From Candidatus Riflebacteria bacterium HGW-Riflebacteria-1 (GTDB lineage Bacteria > Muiribacteriota > Ozemobacteria > Ozemobacterales > Ozemobacteraceae), in NCBI GenBank assembly GCA_002839445.1, contig PGYB01000028.1:1-50737 (forward strand): a stretch of DNA of 50,737 nucleotides. Reading direction: 5' to 3'. The notes under the pieces are model-generated. The model was not told where the DNA came from, made no database searches, and worked only from the letters and a program-made list of their open reading frames with translations. This document shows positions 8,557 to 16,045 of the stretch, one piece after another (the first letter of the stretch is position 1; each line of letters begins with the position of its first letter). Both the position numbers and the translations under genes were made by a program.

Positions 8557-9195
8557 ATGAAAGATAAAAGGCAGGGCAGTCGCAACAGAGGTCGTGCGAG
8601 TTTCCTTCACAAGGCAGGATTTAGCAGTCCGGTCACCAATTTTGCTGCTTCGGCAACAGTTGCGGTGGCTTCGCAGCCCGCTTTGCCGCCTGGTGAAGAA
8701 ATCTATGATCTCATGCCGGCCCACATGGTTGACCTGCCGCTCGGGCATCTGCTGTTGCAGGCGCTGGCAGTGGTGGTGGCGTTCTGGCTGTTGTGGTTGT
8801 TTTATCGCTGGCTGACAACGCCGGTGCAGCGACCGCGCCGCACGATCGAATTGAGCCCGCAGCAGATGGCTTTGCGTGCCATTGCCAGACTTGAGCGTTC
8901 TCCAGTCTGGCAGCAGCGCCAGATGAAAGAGATCTGCGAGAGTCTGGCCGGCATTCTTAAGACCTTCGCGCACGACGCGCACGCCATCGGAATTGGCCCG
9001 GCAGCAACCAGTGATGAGCTTCTCGATAGCCTCAGGAGCGGTGGTATCGTCGGGCAGATCTTTGCCCGTTGCCGTGACCTGCTTAACAACTGTGACCGCA
9101 TCAAGTTTGCTGGCGCACGCGCCGAAGCGAATCTTGCTGACAGCATGCTCGGCGACCTCAAGCAGCTGATTACCCAGGAGGACTGGCGCTCATGA
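8557..9195 (+). CDS. DUF4381-like membrane protein of the Bat operon
   Basis: The 212-residue protein has a central membrane helix (about residues 70-92, HLLLQALAVVVAFWLLWLF) after a conserved-type DLPLGHLLL segment, and a basic, helical cytoplasmic tail. This layout is that of DUF4381 proteins, which sit between moxR/DUF58 and batA in many genomes. ATG at 8557 is chosen because GAAGGA (8541-8546) precedes it; the frame is open further upstream to 8422, but that part reads as non-coding. Its stop overlaps the batA start by 4 bases (ATGA). The 253 bases before it hold AT-rich sequence and then a GC-rich patch with no gene. Confidence 0.72.
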   Translation: MKDKRQGSRNRGRASFLHKAGFSSPVTNFAASATVAVASQPALPPGEEIYDLMPAHMVDLPLGHLLLQALAVVVAFWLLWLFYRWLTTPVQRPRRTIELSPQQMALRAIARLERSPVWQQRQMKEICESLAGILKTFAHDAHAIGIGPAATSDELLDSLRSGGIVGQIFARCRDLLNNCDRIKFAGARAEANLADSMLGDLKQLITQEDWRS

Positions 9196-10199
9196 AGTGG
9201 AATAGTCCAGAATTCATGCTGCTGTTTCTGTTGATTCCGCTAATTGCCGGCTATCGACTCTATATCAGTCGTGCCGCCAAAAAAGGCGGCCTGCGCTTTC
9301 CACTTGCTTTTCTCGCAACCGATACTGTGAGTCTGCGTGCCCGTCTGCTGTTTCTGCCAGACCTGCTGCGGCTTGGTGTGCTTTTTCTTCTGGTTTTCGC
9401 GATGATGCAGCCGCAACATGGCCAGGAACAGGAAACCGTCAACCGGCAGGGCATCGACATCATGCTGGCGATAGACGTTTCAGGCAGCATGGCTGCCGAA
9501 GACTTTAAGCCGAACCGTATCAAGGCTGCACAAAAAATTACCGAAAACTTTATTTCGGGCATTCAGGACCACCGCATCGGACTTGTCGTGTTTGCCGGAC
9601 TGGCGCTGACCCAGTGCCCGTTAACCATGGATTACGGCGTGGTTACCGAGCTTCTGCGGCGAACTTCGCTCAACATGCTCAAGTATGATGGCACGGCGAT
9701 TGGCGACGCGATAATCAACGCGGTTTACAAGTTTGCCAATGAGCGCAAGGACAAGCGCGACCGCGTTGTCATCCTGCTCAGCGATGGCGAGAACAACTCG
9801 GGAGTTGACCCGCTCGAGGCGGCAAGAGTGGCCGCCGACAAGAATATTCGCGTTTATACCATAGGAGTCGGCAGTCTCGAAGGCGCACCGGTGCCGATGA
9901 TGCAGGGTGGGCGCAAGGTCTACGCGCGTAATCGCGACGGCTCGATGTATATTCCCAAGATCGATGAACAGCTGCTAAAAGACATTGCTTTCATGACGAA
10001 TGGCCAGTATTTCAGGGCCACCGACAATTCAGCGCTCGAAGAGATCTATAAAACCATTGCTACTCTTGAAAAAGGCAAGCTCGACATCAGCCGGACAATT
10101 CAGTATTCCGAGCGGTTTTACTGGTTTCTGGCGCCGGCTTTCGCACTGCTGGTGCTCGAAATTTACCTGCGCAGCAGAGTCTTTCAGAGGTTATTCTGA
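9192..10199 (+). CDS. batA: BatA, membrane-anchored VWA-domain protein
   Basis: A 335-residue protein with the classic BatA plan: N-terminal hydrophobic segments (residues about 7-25 and 55-75), a VWA domain from about residue 90 to 285 with the intact metal-ion motif DVSGSM, a conserved threonine in DGTAIGDAI and LLSDGENN, and a final membrane helix just before the C-terminus (FYWFLAPAFALLVLEIYL). The VWA domain faces the periplasm in this topology. The start overlaps the previous stop (ATGA) and its own stop overlaps the batB start by one base (TGATG), so the three are co-translated. Confidence 0.93.
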   Translation: MKWNSPEFMLLFLLIPLIAGYRLYISRAAKKGGLRFPLAFLATDTVSLRARLLFLPDLLRLGVLFLLVFAMMQPQHGQEQETVNRQGIDIMLAIDVSGSMAAEDFKPNRIKAAQKITENFISGIQDHRIGLVVFAGLALTQCPLTMDYGVVTELLRRTSLNMLKYDGTAIGDAIINAVYKFANERKDKRDRVVILLSDGENNSGVDPLEAARVAADKNIRVYTIGVGSLEGAPVPMMQGGRKVYARNRDGSMYIPKIDEQLLKDIAFMTNGQYFRATDNSALEEIYKTIATLEKGKLDISRTIQYSERFYWFLAPAFALLVLEIYLRSRVFQRLF

Positions 10200-11233
10200 T
10201 GTTCAAAAATCCTGACAGCTTCGTGTTGATTTTACTCACCGCAGCCTGGGTTGCGTTGCTGTGGCGGGTTACTGCGCGAGATATCCGCAGGCGTCGCGAA
10301 GCTTTTGCCAGTGTAGTTATGCTCGAGCGCATCGCCAGCCACAAACCGACGCGCCGCCCTGTCGTCAAATGGGGCATGATTCTTGTCGGACTGGCGCTGC
10401 TTGGCTTTGCTCTGCTGCGTCCGCAGGGCAGCATTTTCGAAGAAGATGTGGTCGGGCAGGGGCTCGACCTCGTTGTTGCACTTGATATTTCGAAGTCGAT
10501 GCATGCTAATGACATAGATGGCAATACTCGTCTTGATGTTGCCAAGGCGATGCTTGGCCGAATGGCCAATGGCCTGCGCGACGACCGTCTCGGCCTTGTC
10601 GTTTTCGCTGGCGAAACTATGGTGCAGAGCCCACTTTCTTATGACAAGGGCGCGTTTCTGACCTTTCTCGAGAGGGTCAGTCCCAATCTATTGTCAAAGC
10701 AGGGCACTGATCTTGCTGGGGCCGTGCAGACCTCGCTCGACCGCTTTGATATGAACGCTTCACAGTCAAAGGTCATTCTTTTGATTTCTGATGGTGAAGA
10801 TAAGGACCCGAATCGGCTGCAGGCGGCTATTGCCGAAGCGGCCCGCAAAAAAATTCCGGTGTTCACGGTTGGAATTGGCAGTGAACGGGGCGGGCGAATT
10901 CCGGTTTCGCGCAACTGGTTTGGCGATGTCGATTATCTCAGGCATAAGGGACAGGTCGTAGTCACCAGGCTCGAAGAAAACACGCTTAAAGAGATTGCTG
11001 AAAAAACTGGCGCGCGTTATTTCAGAGCATCTGATATCTCAAGTGCGAGGGAAGTAGTCGGCGGACTCGACGGTATCAAGAGGGTTGCCGTTTCAGGCGG
11101 GACAAGGCTGATACGGCACGAACTTTATTATATTCCGGTATTGCTGGCGTTCTTTTTGTTGTTACTTGAATGGATGGTCTCCGAGCGCATACCCTATGAG
11201 CGTGAACGTGACCACTGGCTCAAACGAATATGA
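10199..11233 (+). CDS. batB: BatB, membrane-anchored VWA-domain protein
   Basis: A 344-residue paralogue of BatA with the same plan: hydrophobic N-terminus, a second helix (VKWGMILVGLALLGFALL), a VWA domain with DISKSM (DxSxS retained), TDLAGAV and LISDGEDKD, and a last membrane helix (YYIPVLLAFFLLLLEW). Both VWA proteins therefore keep their metal sites and could form a heteromeric complex, as proposed for Bat proteins. Its stop overlaps the start of a 28-codon frame by 4 bases. Confidence 0.93.
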   Translation: MFKNPDSFVLILLTAAWVALLWRVTARDIRRRREAFASVVMLERIASHKPTRRPVVKWGMILVGLALLGFALLRPQGSIFEEDVVGQGLDLVVALDISKSMHANDIDGNTRLDVAKAMLGRMANGLRDDRLGLVVFAGETMVQSPLSYDKGAFLTFLERVSPNLLSKQGTDLAGAVQTSLDRFDMNASQSKVILLISDGEDKDPNRLQAAIAEAARKKIPVFTVGIGSERGGRIPVSRNWFGDVDYLRHKGQVVVTRLEENTLKEIAEKTGARYFRASDISSAREVVGGLDGIKRVAVSGGTRLIRHELYYIPVLLAFFLLLLEWMVSERIPYERERDHWLKRI

Positions 11234-11316
11234 GTACATTTTGGGCCTCCGGCTGGTTCGCTTCAATCCTGATGCTCACCGGCACCTGGCTATCTCTGGT
11301 TTTCACGAGGAACTAA
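11230..11316 (+). CDS. 28-residue membrane micro-protein between batB and the BatC-like gene
   Basis: A short frame of 28 codons. ATG at 11230 forms an ATGA overlap with the batB stop, and its TAA (11314-11316) is directly followed by the GTG of the next gene at 11317, with GAGGA inside its last codons serving that gene. The peptide has one hydrophobic helix (WFASILMLTGTWLSLVF) ending in Arg-Asn, as in a single-pass micro-protein. The two exact junctions argue that it is translated, either as a functional subunit or simply to couple batB to its neighbour. No homologue is known to me. Confidence 0.55.
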   Translation: MSTFWASGWFASILMLTGTWLSLVFTRN

Positions 11317-12531
11317 GTGAAGAAGCAATCTGAAATTTATCATAAAAATTCTGTTATAAAAGCTGTTGCCGGCTTGATCAGGCTGGCGATGGTTCTGACG
11401 CTGCTTATCAGCGCCGCGACATCGTTGCAGGCTCACCCGGCCTTCAATATCAGGAGTGGACTGGCAGCACTGCAGAGTGGAGATCTTGAGCAGGCTGAAA
11501 CTGAACTGCAGCGTGCCAGATTCGCTGCGCCTGATAACCCGACCGTTTTTTACAATCTTGGTGTTGTGAGTTATCGCCGCCGCGATTACCAGAAAGCTGC
11601 CGGATTTTTCATGCAGGCCTCCTCTGCCGCCGGGGTTGATGAGCAGATGAAATTCGACAGTCTTTATAATCTTGGCAATACTGCTTTCAAGGCCGGAGAT
11701 TATGCCGCTGCCGTTTCGGCCTACAGCGGCAGTATCGAAGTAAAAGCCGATGAAAAGGCGAAATATAATCTCGAAGTTGCCCGCAAAAAGCTGCAGGAAC
11801 AGCAGCAAGAGCAAGAGCAAGAGCAAGAGCAAAAGCAGCAGAACGAGCAGAATAAACAGGACAAGAATCAGCCGCAGCAGGATCAACAGAAGCAGGACCA
11901 AAAGGGCCAGCAGGACAAGAGCGATCAGAAATCCGGCGAACAGAATGATCAGCAGGGTGATCAGTCCCAGAAAAACCAGAACGATCAAAACGATCAGAAA
12001 GACCCGCAGAAAAAACCGGGGCAGGACCAACAGAACGCCAGCGGCAAAGACTCAGAGTCAGACAGTGAAAAGCAGAAACAGGATGAGCAGCAGAAAGCCG
12101 ACCAGCAGCCGGCCGAGCCGAAGTCTGGCGAAGAGTCAGAGCAGCAGAAAGCCGATCAGCAGCCATCAGAGCAGCAGGAACAAAACGCCTCACAGACGCA
12201 GCAGTTGAGTGAAAAAGCAGCCGCTGATTCTTCTGAAAATCGCGAAGATGTCAACATGGCTAGCGAGGCCCAGCAACAGGAACCGCAAAAGCCCGATGCC
12301 TCAGAACGTGCTCGTGCGCTCAAAAATATACGGCTGAATCCATACCAGGTCGAGCGCCTGCTGCAGCAGATGCAGGAACGCGAACGCCAGGCGCAGCTGC
12401 ATTATCGCAATGAATCTCAGCGCATGGAAGAAGTTGACCCGTTTAACATGAACTCGCAGCAACTGCACGAATGGTTTGAAAACCGTGGCCGTCGCCAACA
12501 GCAAACGCCTGCCGACGAGCCAGACTGGTAA
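11317..12531 (+). CDS. BatC-like exported TPR protein with a long Gln-rich hydrophilic region
   Basis: A 404-residue protein. GTG at 11317 follows GAGGA by about 6 bases. A signal peptide or anchor lies at residues about 18-35. TPR repeats fill residues about 42-150 (FNIRSGLAALQSGDLEQAE, FYNLGVVSYRRRDYQKAA). Residues about 155-325 are extremely rich in Q, K, E, D and N with almost no hydrophobic residues. The last 75 residues are again folded-looking (LNPYQVERLLQQMQERERQ). BatC proteins pair TPR repeats with BatA/BatB. A hexanucleotide run near 11803-11838 encodes Glu-Gln pairs and could vary in copy number without frameshift. It ends 3 bases from a convergent gene. Confidence 0.8.
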   Translation: MKKQSEIYHKNSVIKAVAGLIRLAMVLTLLISAATSLQAHPAFNIRSGLAALQSGDLEQAETELQRARFAAPDNPTVFYNLGVVSYRRRDYQKAAGFFMQASSAAGVDEQMKFDSLYNLGNTAFKAGDYAAAVSAYSGSIEVKADEKAKYNLEVARKKLQEQQQEQEQEQEQKQQNEQNKQDKNQPQQDQQKQDQKGQQDKSDQKSGEQNDQQGDQSQKNQNDQNDQKDPQKKPGQDQQNASGKDSESDSEKQKQDEQQKADQQPAEPKSGEESEQQKADQQPSEQQEQNASQTQQLSEKAAADSSENREDVNMASEAQQQEPQKPDASERARALKNIRLNPYQVERLLQQMQERERQAQLHYRNESQRMEEVDPFNMNSQQLHEWFENRGRRQQQTPADEPDW

Positions 12532-12534
12532 AGC

Positions 12535-13524
12535 CTACAGCTCGACGCTGATCGTGTGGTTTGCCGATTTGCGCGCGTTGTAGAGAGCGAGTTGTGCGCG
12601 CTGAATCAGCTCTTCGAGGTCTTCCTCATTGTCGCGTAACTGGGTGATACCACACGAAAACGATGTTTGTATCGCATTGTCGGTAAACGTCTTTTTATCA
12701 AGGCTTGCGTTGAACTCGTTGATAATGGCGGCCGCCTTTATGGCATCGGTGTCGGGCATAAACAGAATAAACTCGTCGATTCCGTGCGCGCCAAGCACGT
12801 CGCAGCCTCTGATATGCTTTTTGAGGGTTTCGGCCGAAGATTTCAAAACTTCGCGCGCGGCTTCTTCGCCATAAAGGTTGATGATGGTCTTGAAGTTGTC
12901 CATGTCGAGAATCGCCAGCGCCAGGGTGTGTGGCTCAAACTGCGTGTCGTGTATCTCTCTCTCAAGGCGGTTGATGAAATACTGATGCGAATACAGGCCG
13001 GTGTCGATATCGAATTGGCGCAGTTCTGATATCAATTTTAGCAGTTCTTCTTTTTCGAGGGCTGCCGAACAGGCACCGGCCATCGCCAAAAAGAAATTGC
13101 GGGTCGCGAGGTCAAATTCAAATTCGCGATCGAAATAACAGGCAAGAAACCCGTAAGTCCGGCCTTCCCAGCCGATATGGGCAGCAGCGCACATGGCGTA
13201 GTCGGTCTCGATTCTCATTTCCTCATAATCATCAGGGCTGCTGTCTTTGGTGATGATATTGAAACTGTCTTTAAAAAAGATGCGGCCAATTGTGTTGCTG
13301 CCGATTTTTTTGTGGAAATCGTTGAGAGCAGTGCGGGGAACACCGTGCGCGTGAGTTATGTCCAGATACGAAGTCTTTCTGTTCTGCTGGGCGATGTAGA
13401 GATAGCGCGCGTGTAATTGCTGTTCAAGGGTGCGCAGTGTTTTTTGTATCAGTCGGGTGGCGTTTGGTTCGGTAAGGTAGCCTTTCAGCGCCTGGGAAAG
13501 GGCTATCAGCAATTTTTCTTTCAT
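12535..13524 (-). CDS. GAF-GGDEF protein with degenerate GIDEF motif
   Basis: A 329-residue cytoplasmic protein. ATG at 13524 is preceded by AAGGAG. Residues about 20-165 form a GAF-like sensor domain; residues about 170-329 form a GGDEF domain with the LAILDMDNFKTIINLYG segment intact for metal and nucleotide contacts. The active loop reads GIDEF instead of GG(D/E)EF, so the second glycine, which packs against GTP, is isoleucine. It may be a weak or inactive cyclase that works as a c-di-GMP or partner-binding regulator. No EAL or HD-GYP domain is nearby. It follows the 70-residue gene by 25 bases. Confidence 0.85.
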   Translation of the reverse strand: MKEKLLIALSQALKGYLTEPNATRLIQKTLRTLEQQLHARYLYIAQQNRKTSYLDITHAHGVPRTALNDFHKKIGSNTIGRIFFKDSFNIITKDSSPDDYEEMRIETDYAMCAAAHIGWEGRTYGFLACYFDREFEFDLATRNFFLAMAGACSAALEKEELLKLISELRQFDIDTGLYSHQYFINRLEREIHDTQFEPHTLALAILDMDNFKTIINLYGEEAAREVLKSSAETLKKHIRGCDVLGAHGIDEFILFMPDTDAIKAAAIINEFNASLDKKTFTDNAIQTSFSCGITQLRDNEEDLEELIQRAQLALYNARKSANHTISVEL

Positions 13525-13549
13525 CAAAGCTCCTTGACAAAACCTGTTT

Positions 13550-13762
13550 TCAGCTTGGGCAGAATTGTTCGAAACATTCCTGCAACAGCCGGCAACGGTG
13601 GTAAATCTGCTCTAACTCGTTGTTAAGTTCATCGTTACCCGGATTCAGATCAGGATCGGCGAGTATCTCAGCTTTGCGCTTCTGCAGCAGATCGTAAAGC
13701 GCATGAAGTTGCGCGCACAGAATCTTCTGCGAAAAAACACTGCCCTTTTTGCTCTTTTCCAT
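13550..13762 (-). CDS. Small hypothetical helical protein
   Basis: A 70-residue hydrophilic protein that I do not recognise. It is mostly helical, with a likely coiled coil (LHALYDLLQKRKAEI, then ELNNELEQIYHRCRLLQECF) and a Cys near the end. ATG at 13762 is preceded by AGGAGG four bases upstream, which is a strong signal and favours this start over an upstream one at 13804. It sits 25 bases before the GAF-GGDEF gene and is probably cotranscribed with it. Confidence 0.65.
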   Translation of the reverse strand: MEKSKKGSVFSQKILCAQLHALYDLLQKRKAEILADPDLNPGNDELNNELEQIYHRCRLLQECFEQFCPS

Positions 13763-13846
13763 TGCGCCTCCTGCCCGAAGTTTTAGCTGTTGAGCAACAT
13801 GCAAAATTCGCTTCTAGAAGATTGCAATGAGTCTATTATAAAACAA

Positions 13847-13886
13847 AATGCCCCGGCCGCGCAAAATAATTGCACGCCGGGGCATT
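13847..13886 (-). terminator. Intrinsic terminator of the sigma/anti-sigma/TPR operon
   Basis: AATGCCCCGG (13847-13856) pairs with CCGGGGCATT (13877-13886). Read on the minus strand, the stem is followed by a T-rich tail, TTTTGTTTTAT. It lies just after the stop of the exported TPR gene. Confidence 0.85.
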
Positions 13887-13897
13887 GCTGGCCGACA

Positions 13898-14629
13898 TTA
13901 TTTTTTGTCGAGAACTTTCTGATTCATCTCGATAACGCGCTTATAGTTTACAGCAGCCTTGTCGAGATCATTAGAATTCTTGTAAATTTCGCCAAGGTGC
14001 AGCAGTAATCTGCTGGCCGCGGCCGGGTCGTCGGTCGAGAATTTTTCTACGCCTTCGTTAATGATCTTTTCGGCATCAGCGATACGATCGTTCTGCAGGT
14101 AGAGTCTGGCAATTTCATGGTAAACCGGAACAAGCTTGCCAGAAATCATCTGCCGTTCGCGTTCAGGATTCTTGCCGGGTTTTGCTTCTGTCGACATCAG
14201 AACGAGAATATTTTTCAGCTCACTGGCAGCTTCGTCGATTTTACCCTGCTTTTCATAGACGTATGACAGTTGTTTGTGAGCCTCTGCCATCGCCATTGCT
14301 GAATTGTGGCGCTCCATCATTTTCTGCATTTCAGGGTCAAAGCCTTTCTGAAGGCCACCTTCATGCGGTGGAAAACCCTGGCCTTGTTCAGACCCACCCT
14401 GTGGTCCCATGCCTGGCCCCTGCGGTCGCATTCCAGGCTTCATGCCGGGTCGCATGCCATGTCCGGGCTGTCCCATTGGGCCCGGTCGCTGTCCCTGAAA
14501 TCCTTGCCCCTGTTCAGGAGCATTTTCGCCTCTGAATGCCGGGTCACCCGGGCCGGCGGGCTGCGCTGAAACGGGCACAATCAGGACGACTGCGAACATC
14601 GCCAGCAAGAACCAGAAACTTTTGCTCAT
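13898..14629 (-). CDS. Exported Met/Gly/Pro-rich TPR protein
   Basis: A 243-residue protein with a signal peptide (residues 1-22, cut after VSA). Residues about 23-105 are low complexity and rich in G, P, Q, M, R and H (repeated GM-P-G type units), followed by PEMQKMMERHNSAMAM. The C-terminal half is three or so TPR units (SYVYEKQGKIDEAASELKN, LGEIYKNSNDLDKAAVNYK). The start overlaps the anti-sigma stop by 4 bases (ATGA). Placement as third gene after an ECF sigma factor and its anti-sigma suggests an extracytoplasmic sensor or regulator of that pair, and the many methionines and histidines could bind a metal. Both points are inference. Confidence 0.75.
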   Translation of the reverse strand: MSKSFWFLLAMFAVVLIVPVSAQPAGPGDPAFRGENAPEQGQGFQGQRPGPMGQPGHGMRPGMKPGMRPQGPGMGPQGGSEQGQGFPPHEGGLQKGFDPEMQKMMERHNSAMAMAEAHKQLSYVYEKQGKIDEAASELKNILVLMSTEAKPGKNPERERQMISGKLVPVYHEIARLYLQNDRIADAEKIINEGVEKFSTDDPAAASRLLLHLGEIYKNSNDLDKAAVNYKRVIEMNQKVLDKK

Positions 14630-15150
14630 AAATTTTCCTCCTCGGAATAGTCTAAAAACGTTATTTCGTTGTCGAATTCGACAAAGCTCATTATTTCAGA
14701 GTCATCGTTCGCCAAAAAGGTTACATCGAATTTTTTTTCGGCAAAAAATACCGGCAATTCGCGCGCTGCCCCTTCAACAAAATTGACCTGCGCCAGAGAC
14801 CTTTCGAGCGCCTTTTCGCCGGCATCAGGCAGTAACTGCAGAATGGCAAACCCGAACACGATTGACAGTCCGAACACCAGGCCGTAGGTCATGCCGTTGA
14901 CATAGCTTTTCCAGAAGGTTACTGGTTCAGTCTTCTCAGCGGGTGCTTCAGCTGATGTTTCCGGCAGGTTTTCAGGGAAACAGCGGGCGGTAGCTGTCTG
15001 CCATTGCGCGGGCGTCAGCCCCATCGGTGGTTCGGCGATTTCGCGTTCGAGCCATGTTGAGCATTCGTGGCAGCTGCCAAGATGTTGCTCAAGCTCGCTT
15101 TCTATGCCTCCGCCCTCTTTCATAAGAGATCTGAATTCTTTACATTGCAT
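14626..15150 (-). CDS. Membrane anti-sigma factor with zinc-finger (ZAS) motif
   Basis: A 174-residue protein. ATG at 15150 overlaps the sigma factor's end by 11 bases and is preceded by AAGGAAG. The N-terminal cytoplasmic domain has the ZAS motif H-x3-C-x2-C (EQHLGSCHEC), which in this family binds zinc and holds the sigma factor. One membrane helix follows at about residues 90-112 (GLVFGLSIVFGFAILQLL), then an acidic extracytoplasmic tail. Gene order and overlap make the pairing with the ECF factor secure; the signal that triggers release is unknown. Confidence 0.88.
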   Translation of the reverse strand: MQCKEFRSLMKEGGGIESELEQHLGSCHECSTWLEREIAEPPMGLTPAQWQTATARCFPENLPETSAEAPAEKTEPVTFWKSYVNGMTYGLVFGLSIVFGFAILQLLPDAGEKALERSLAQVNFVEGAARELPVFFAEKKFDVTFLANDDSEIMSFVEFDNEITFLDYSEEENL

Positions 15151-15679
15151 TTGTGGTGTCTTCCTTTCTGCCGTGCCTTTGCCAGAGGTCGGCGAAGCGT
15201 TTGCGGGCGCGAAAGAGAACAATTTTGCCATTGTTCTCGCTGATTTCGAGAATTTCAGCGACTTCTTTGAGTGGCAGCTCGTCCCAATAGGTCAGCAGCA
15301 GAATCGAACGATCGCGTTCCGGCATGCTGTCGAGTATTGCCGCGACATCAAGGCGGCACTCGATACTGTCTGTCTGCCCTTCACCGGCGGGTTCAAACAG
15401 GGACTGCCGTGGTGCCGGATTTTTACTGAGCAGTCTCATACAGTTGTTGCGCAGAATTCGGTAAAGCCAGGTGCGCAGCCGCGCGTCGCCGCGAAAACTC
15501 GCGAGGCTTCTGAAGGCAGCGGTAAAGGTTTCCTGTACAGCGTCTTCAGACAGTTCGCGATTTTTCAGATAGCGCAGAGCGTGCGTGAAAAGAAAGTCGC
15601 CGTGGTTCGCAAAAATGGCGCGAAAGCCTTCTTCGCGACCATTTAAAGCAGATTTTATAGCTTCGGTATCATTCATCAT
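15140..15679 (-). CDS. ECF-type RNA polymerase sigma factor
   Basis: A 179-residue sigma-70 family factor of the extracytoplasmic function group. Region 2 has DAVQETFTAAFRSLASFRGDARLRTWLYRI, here cited in parts: the DAVQETF and RTWLYRI segments are typical. Region 4 has LPLKEVAEILEIS and a basic recognition helix. There is no region 1 or 3. I start it at the ATG at 15679; a GTG at 15703 is possible but lacks a ribosome binding site and overlaps a promoter-like element (TGTAAC, 15-16 bases, GGTATC) that resembles ECF-dependent promoters and could give autoregulation of a nearly leaderless transcript. First gene of a three-gene operon. Confidence 0.9.
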   Translation of the reverse strand: MMNDTEAIKSALNGREEGFRAIFANHGDFLFTHALRYLKNRELSEDAVQETFTAAFRSLASFRGDARLRTWLYRILRNNCMRLLSKNPAPRQSLFEPAGEGQTDSIECRLDVAAILDSMPERDRSILLLTYWDELPLKEVAEILEISENNGKIVLFRARKRFADLWQRHGRKEDTTNAM

Positions 15680-15703
15680 CTTTTTAGATACCAAGCTTAG
15701 CAC

Positions 15704-16045
15704 TCAGGTTACATAAATCGCAAAAAAATATTTGCGTTAGTCCTTTGTCGCAGTTGAGAGAATAAATTTCGTTGTAATATTCACAAAAGATCCGTTCACA
15801 GCCAAGGACTGGACAAAAAAGCAGCCCTTGTAACTGCCAGCGACGACGATTACGATTACGACGCGCAGGATGCGCTGTTGCCAGGGCGCCTGAGGATTAG
15901 GCAGCTTTTATGGCTTCAGCCGTTAGAGCTGCGTATCCCGCAGGGCTCCCCGGGGCAGAGCGCCCAGGTGCGTGCACGAGCACGAGAAAACGCAATCATA
16001 CAATGCCGAAGGTGTTACGAACGAAACAAGTAGAATTGGTATAAT
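15704..16045. other. Gene-free stretch with a GC-rich, strongly structured core
   Basis: The first 100 bases are AT-rich and likely carry the sigma operon's promoter. From about 15,800 to 16,020 the sequence becomes GC-rich and can fold: GCAGCT (15901-15906) pairs with AGCTGC (15927-15932) around an inner GGCT-TC-AGCC hairpin; CTGCG (15929-15933) could alternatively pair with CGCAG (15939-15943); GGGC (15943-15946) pairs with GCCC (15962-15965). One plus-strand frame is open for about 200 bases up to a TAG at 16033 but has no ATG or ribosome binding site. It could be a small RNA gene, a decayed gene or a repeat. No known RNA family fits. Confidence 0.4.

Noticed and set aside
11290..12030. 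Long minus-strand frame rich in Leu, Val and Ile opposite the BatC-like gene
   Set aside because: It is the antisense of the Gln/Lys/Glu-rich codons; the extreme hydrophobicity is a composition artefact and there is no ribosome binding site.
13550..13804. Longer version of the small helical protein starting at 13804
   Set aside because: The internal ATG at 13762 has AGGAGG directly upstream; the extra 14 residues have no support.
15679..15703. GTG at 15703 as the start of the ECF sigma factor
   Set aside because: No ribosome binding site and overlap with a promoter-like element; ATG at 15679 gives a normal ECF N-terminus.
15818..15900. tmRNA gene: TTGTAACTGCC followed by GACGACGAT looks like a tmRNA restart site and tag
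   Set aside because: No in-frame stop ends a short tag with the usual LAA-type end, and no tRNA-like acceptor, T-loop or CCA end is present on either side.
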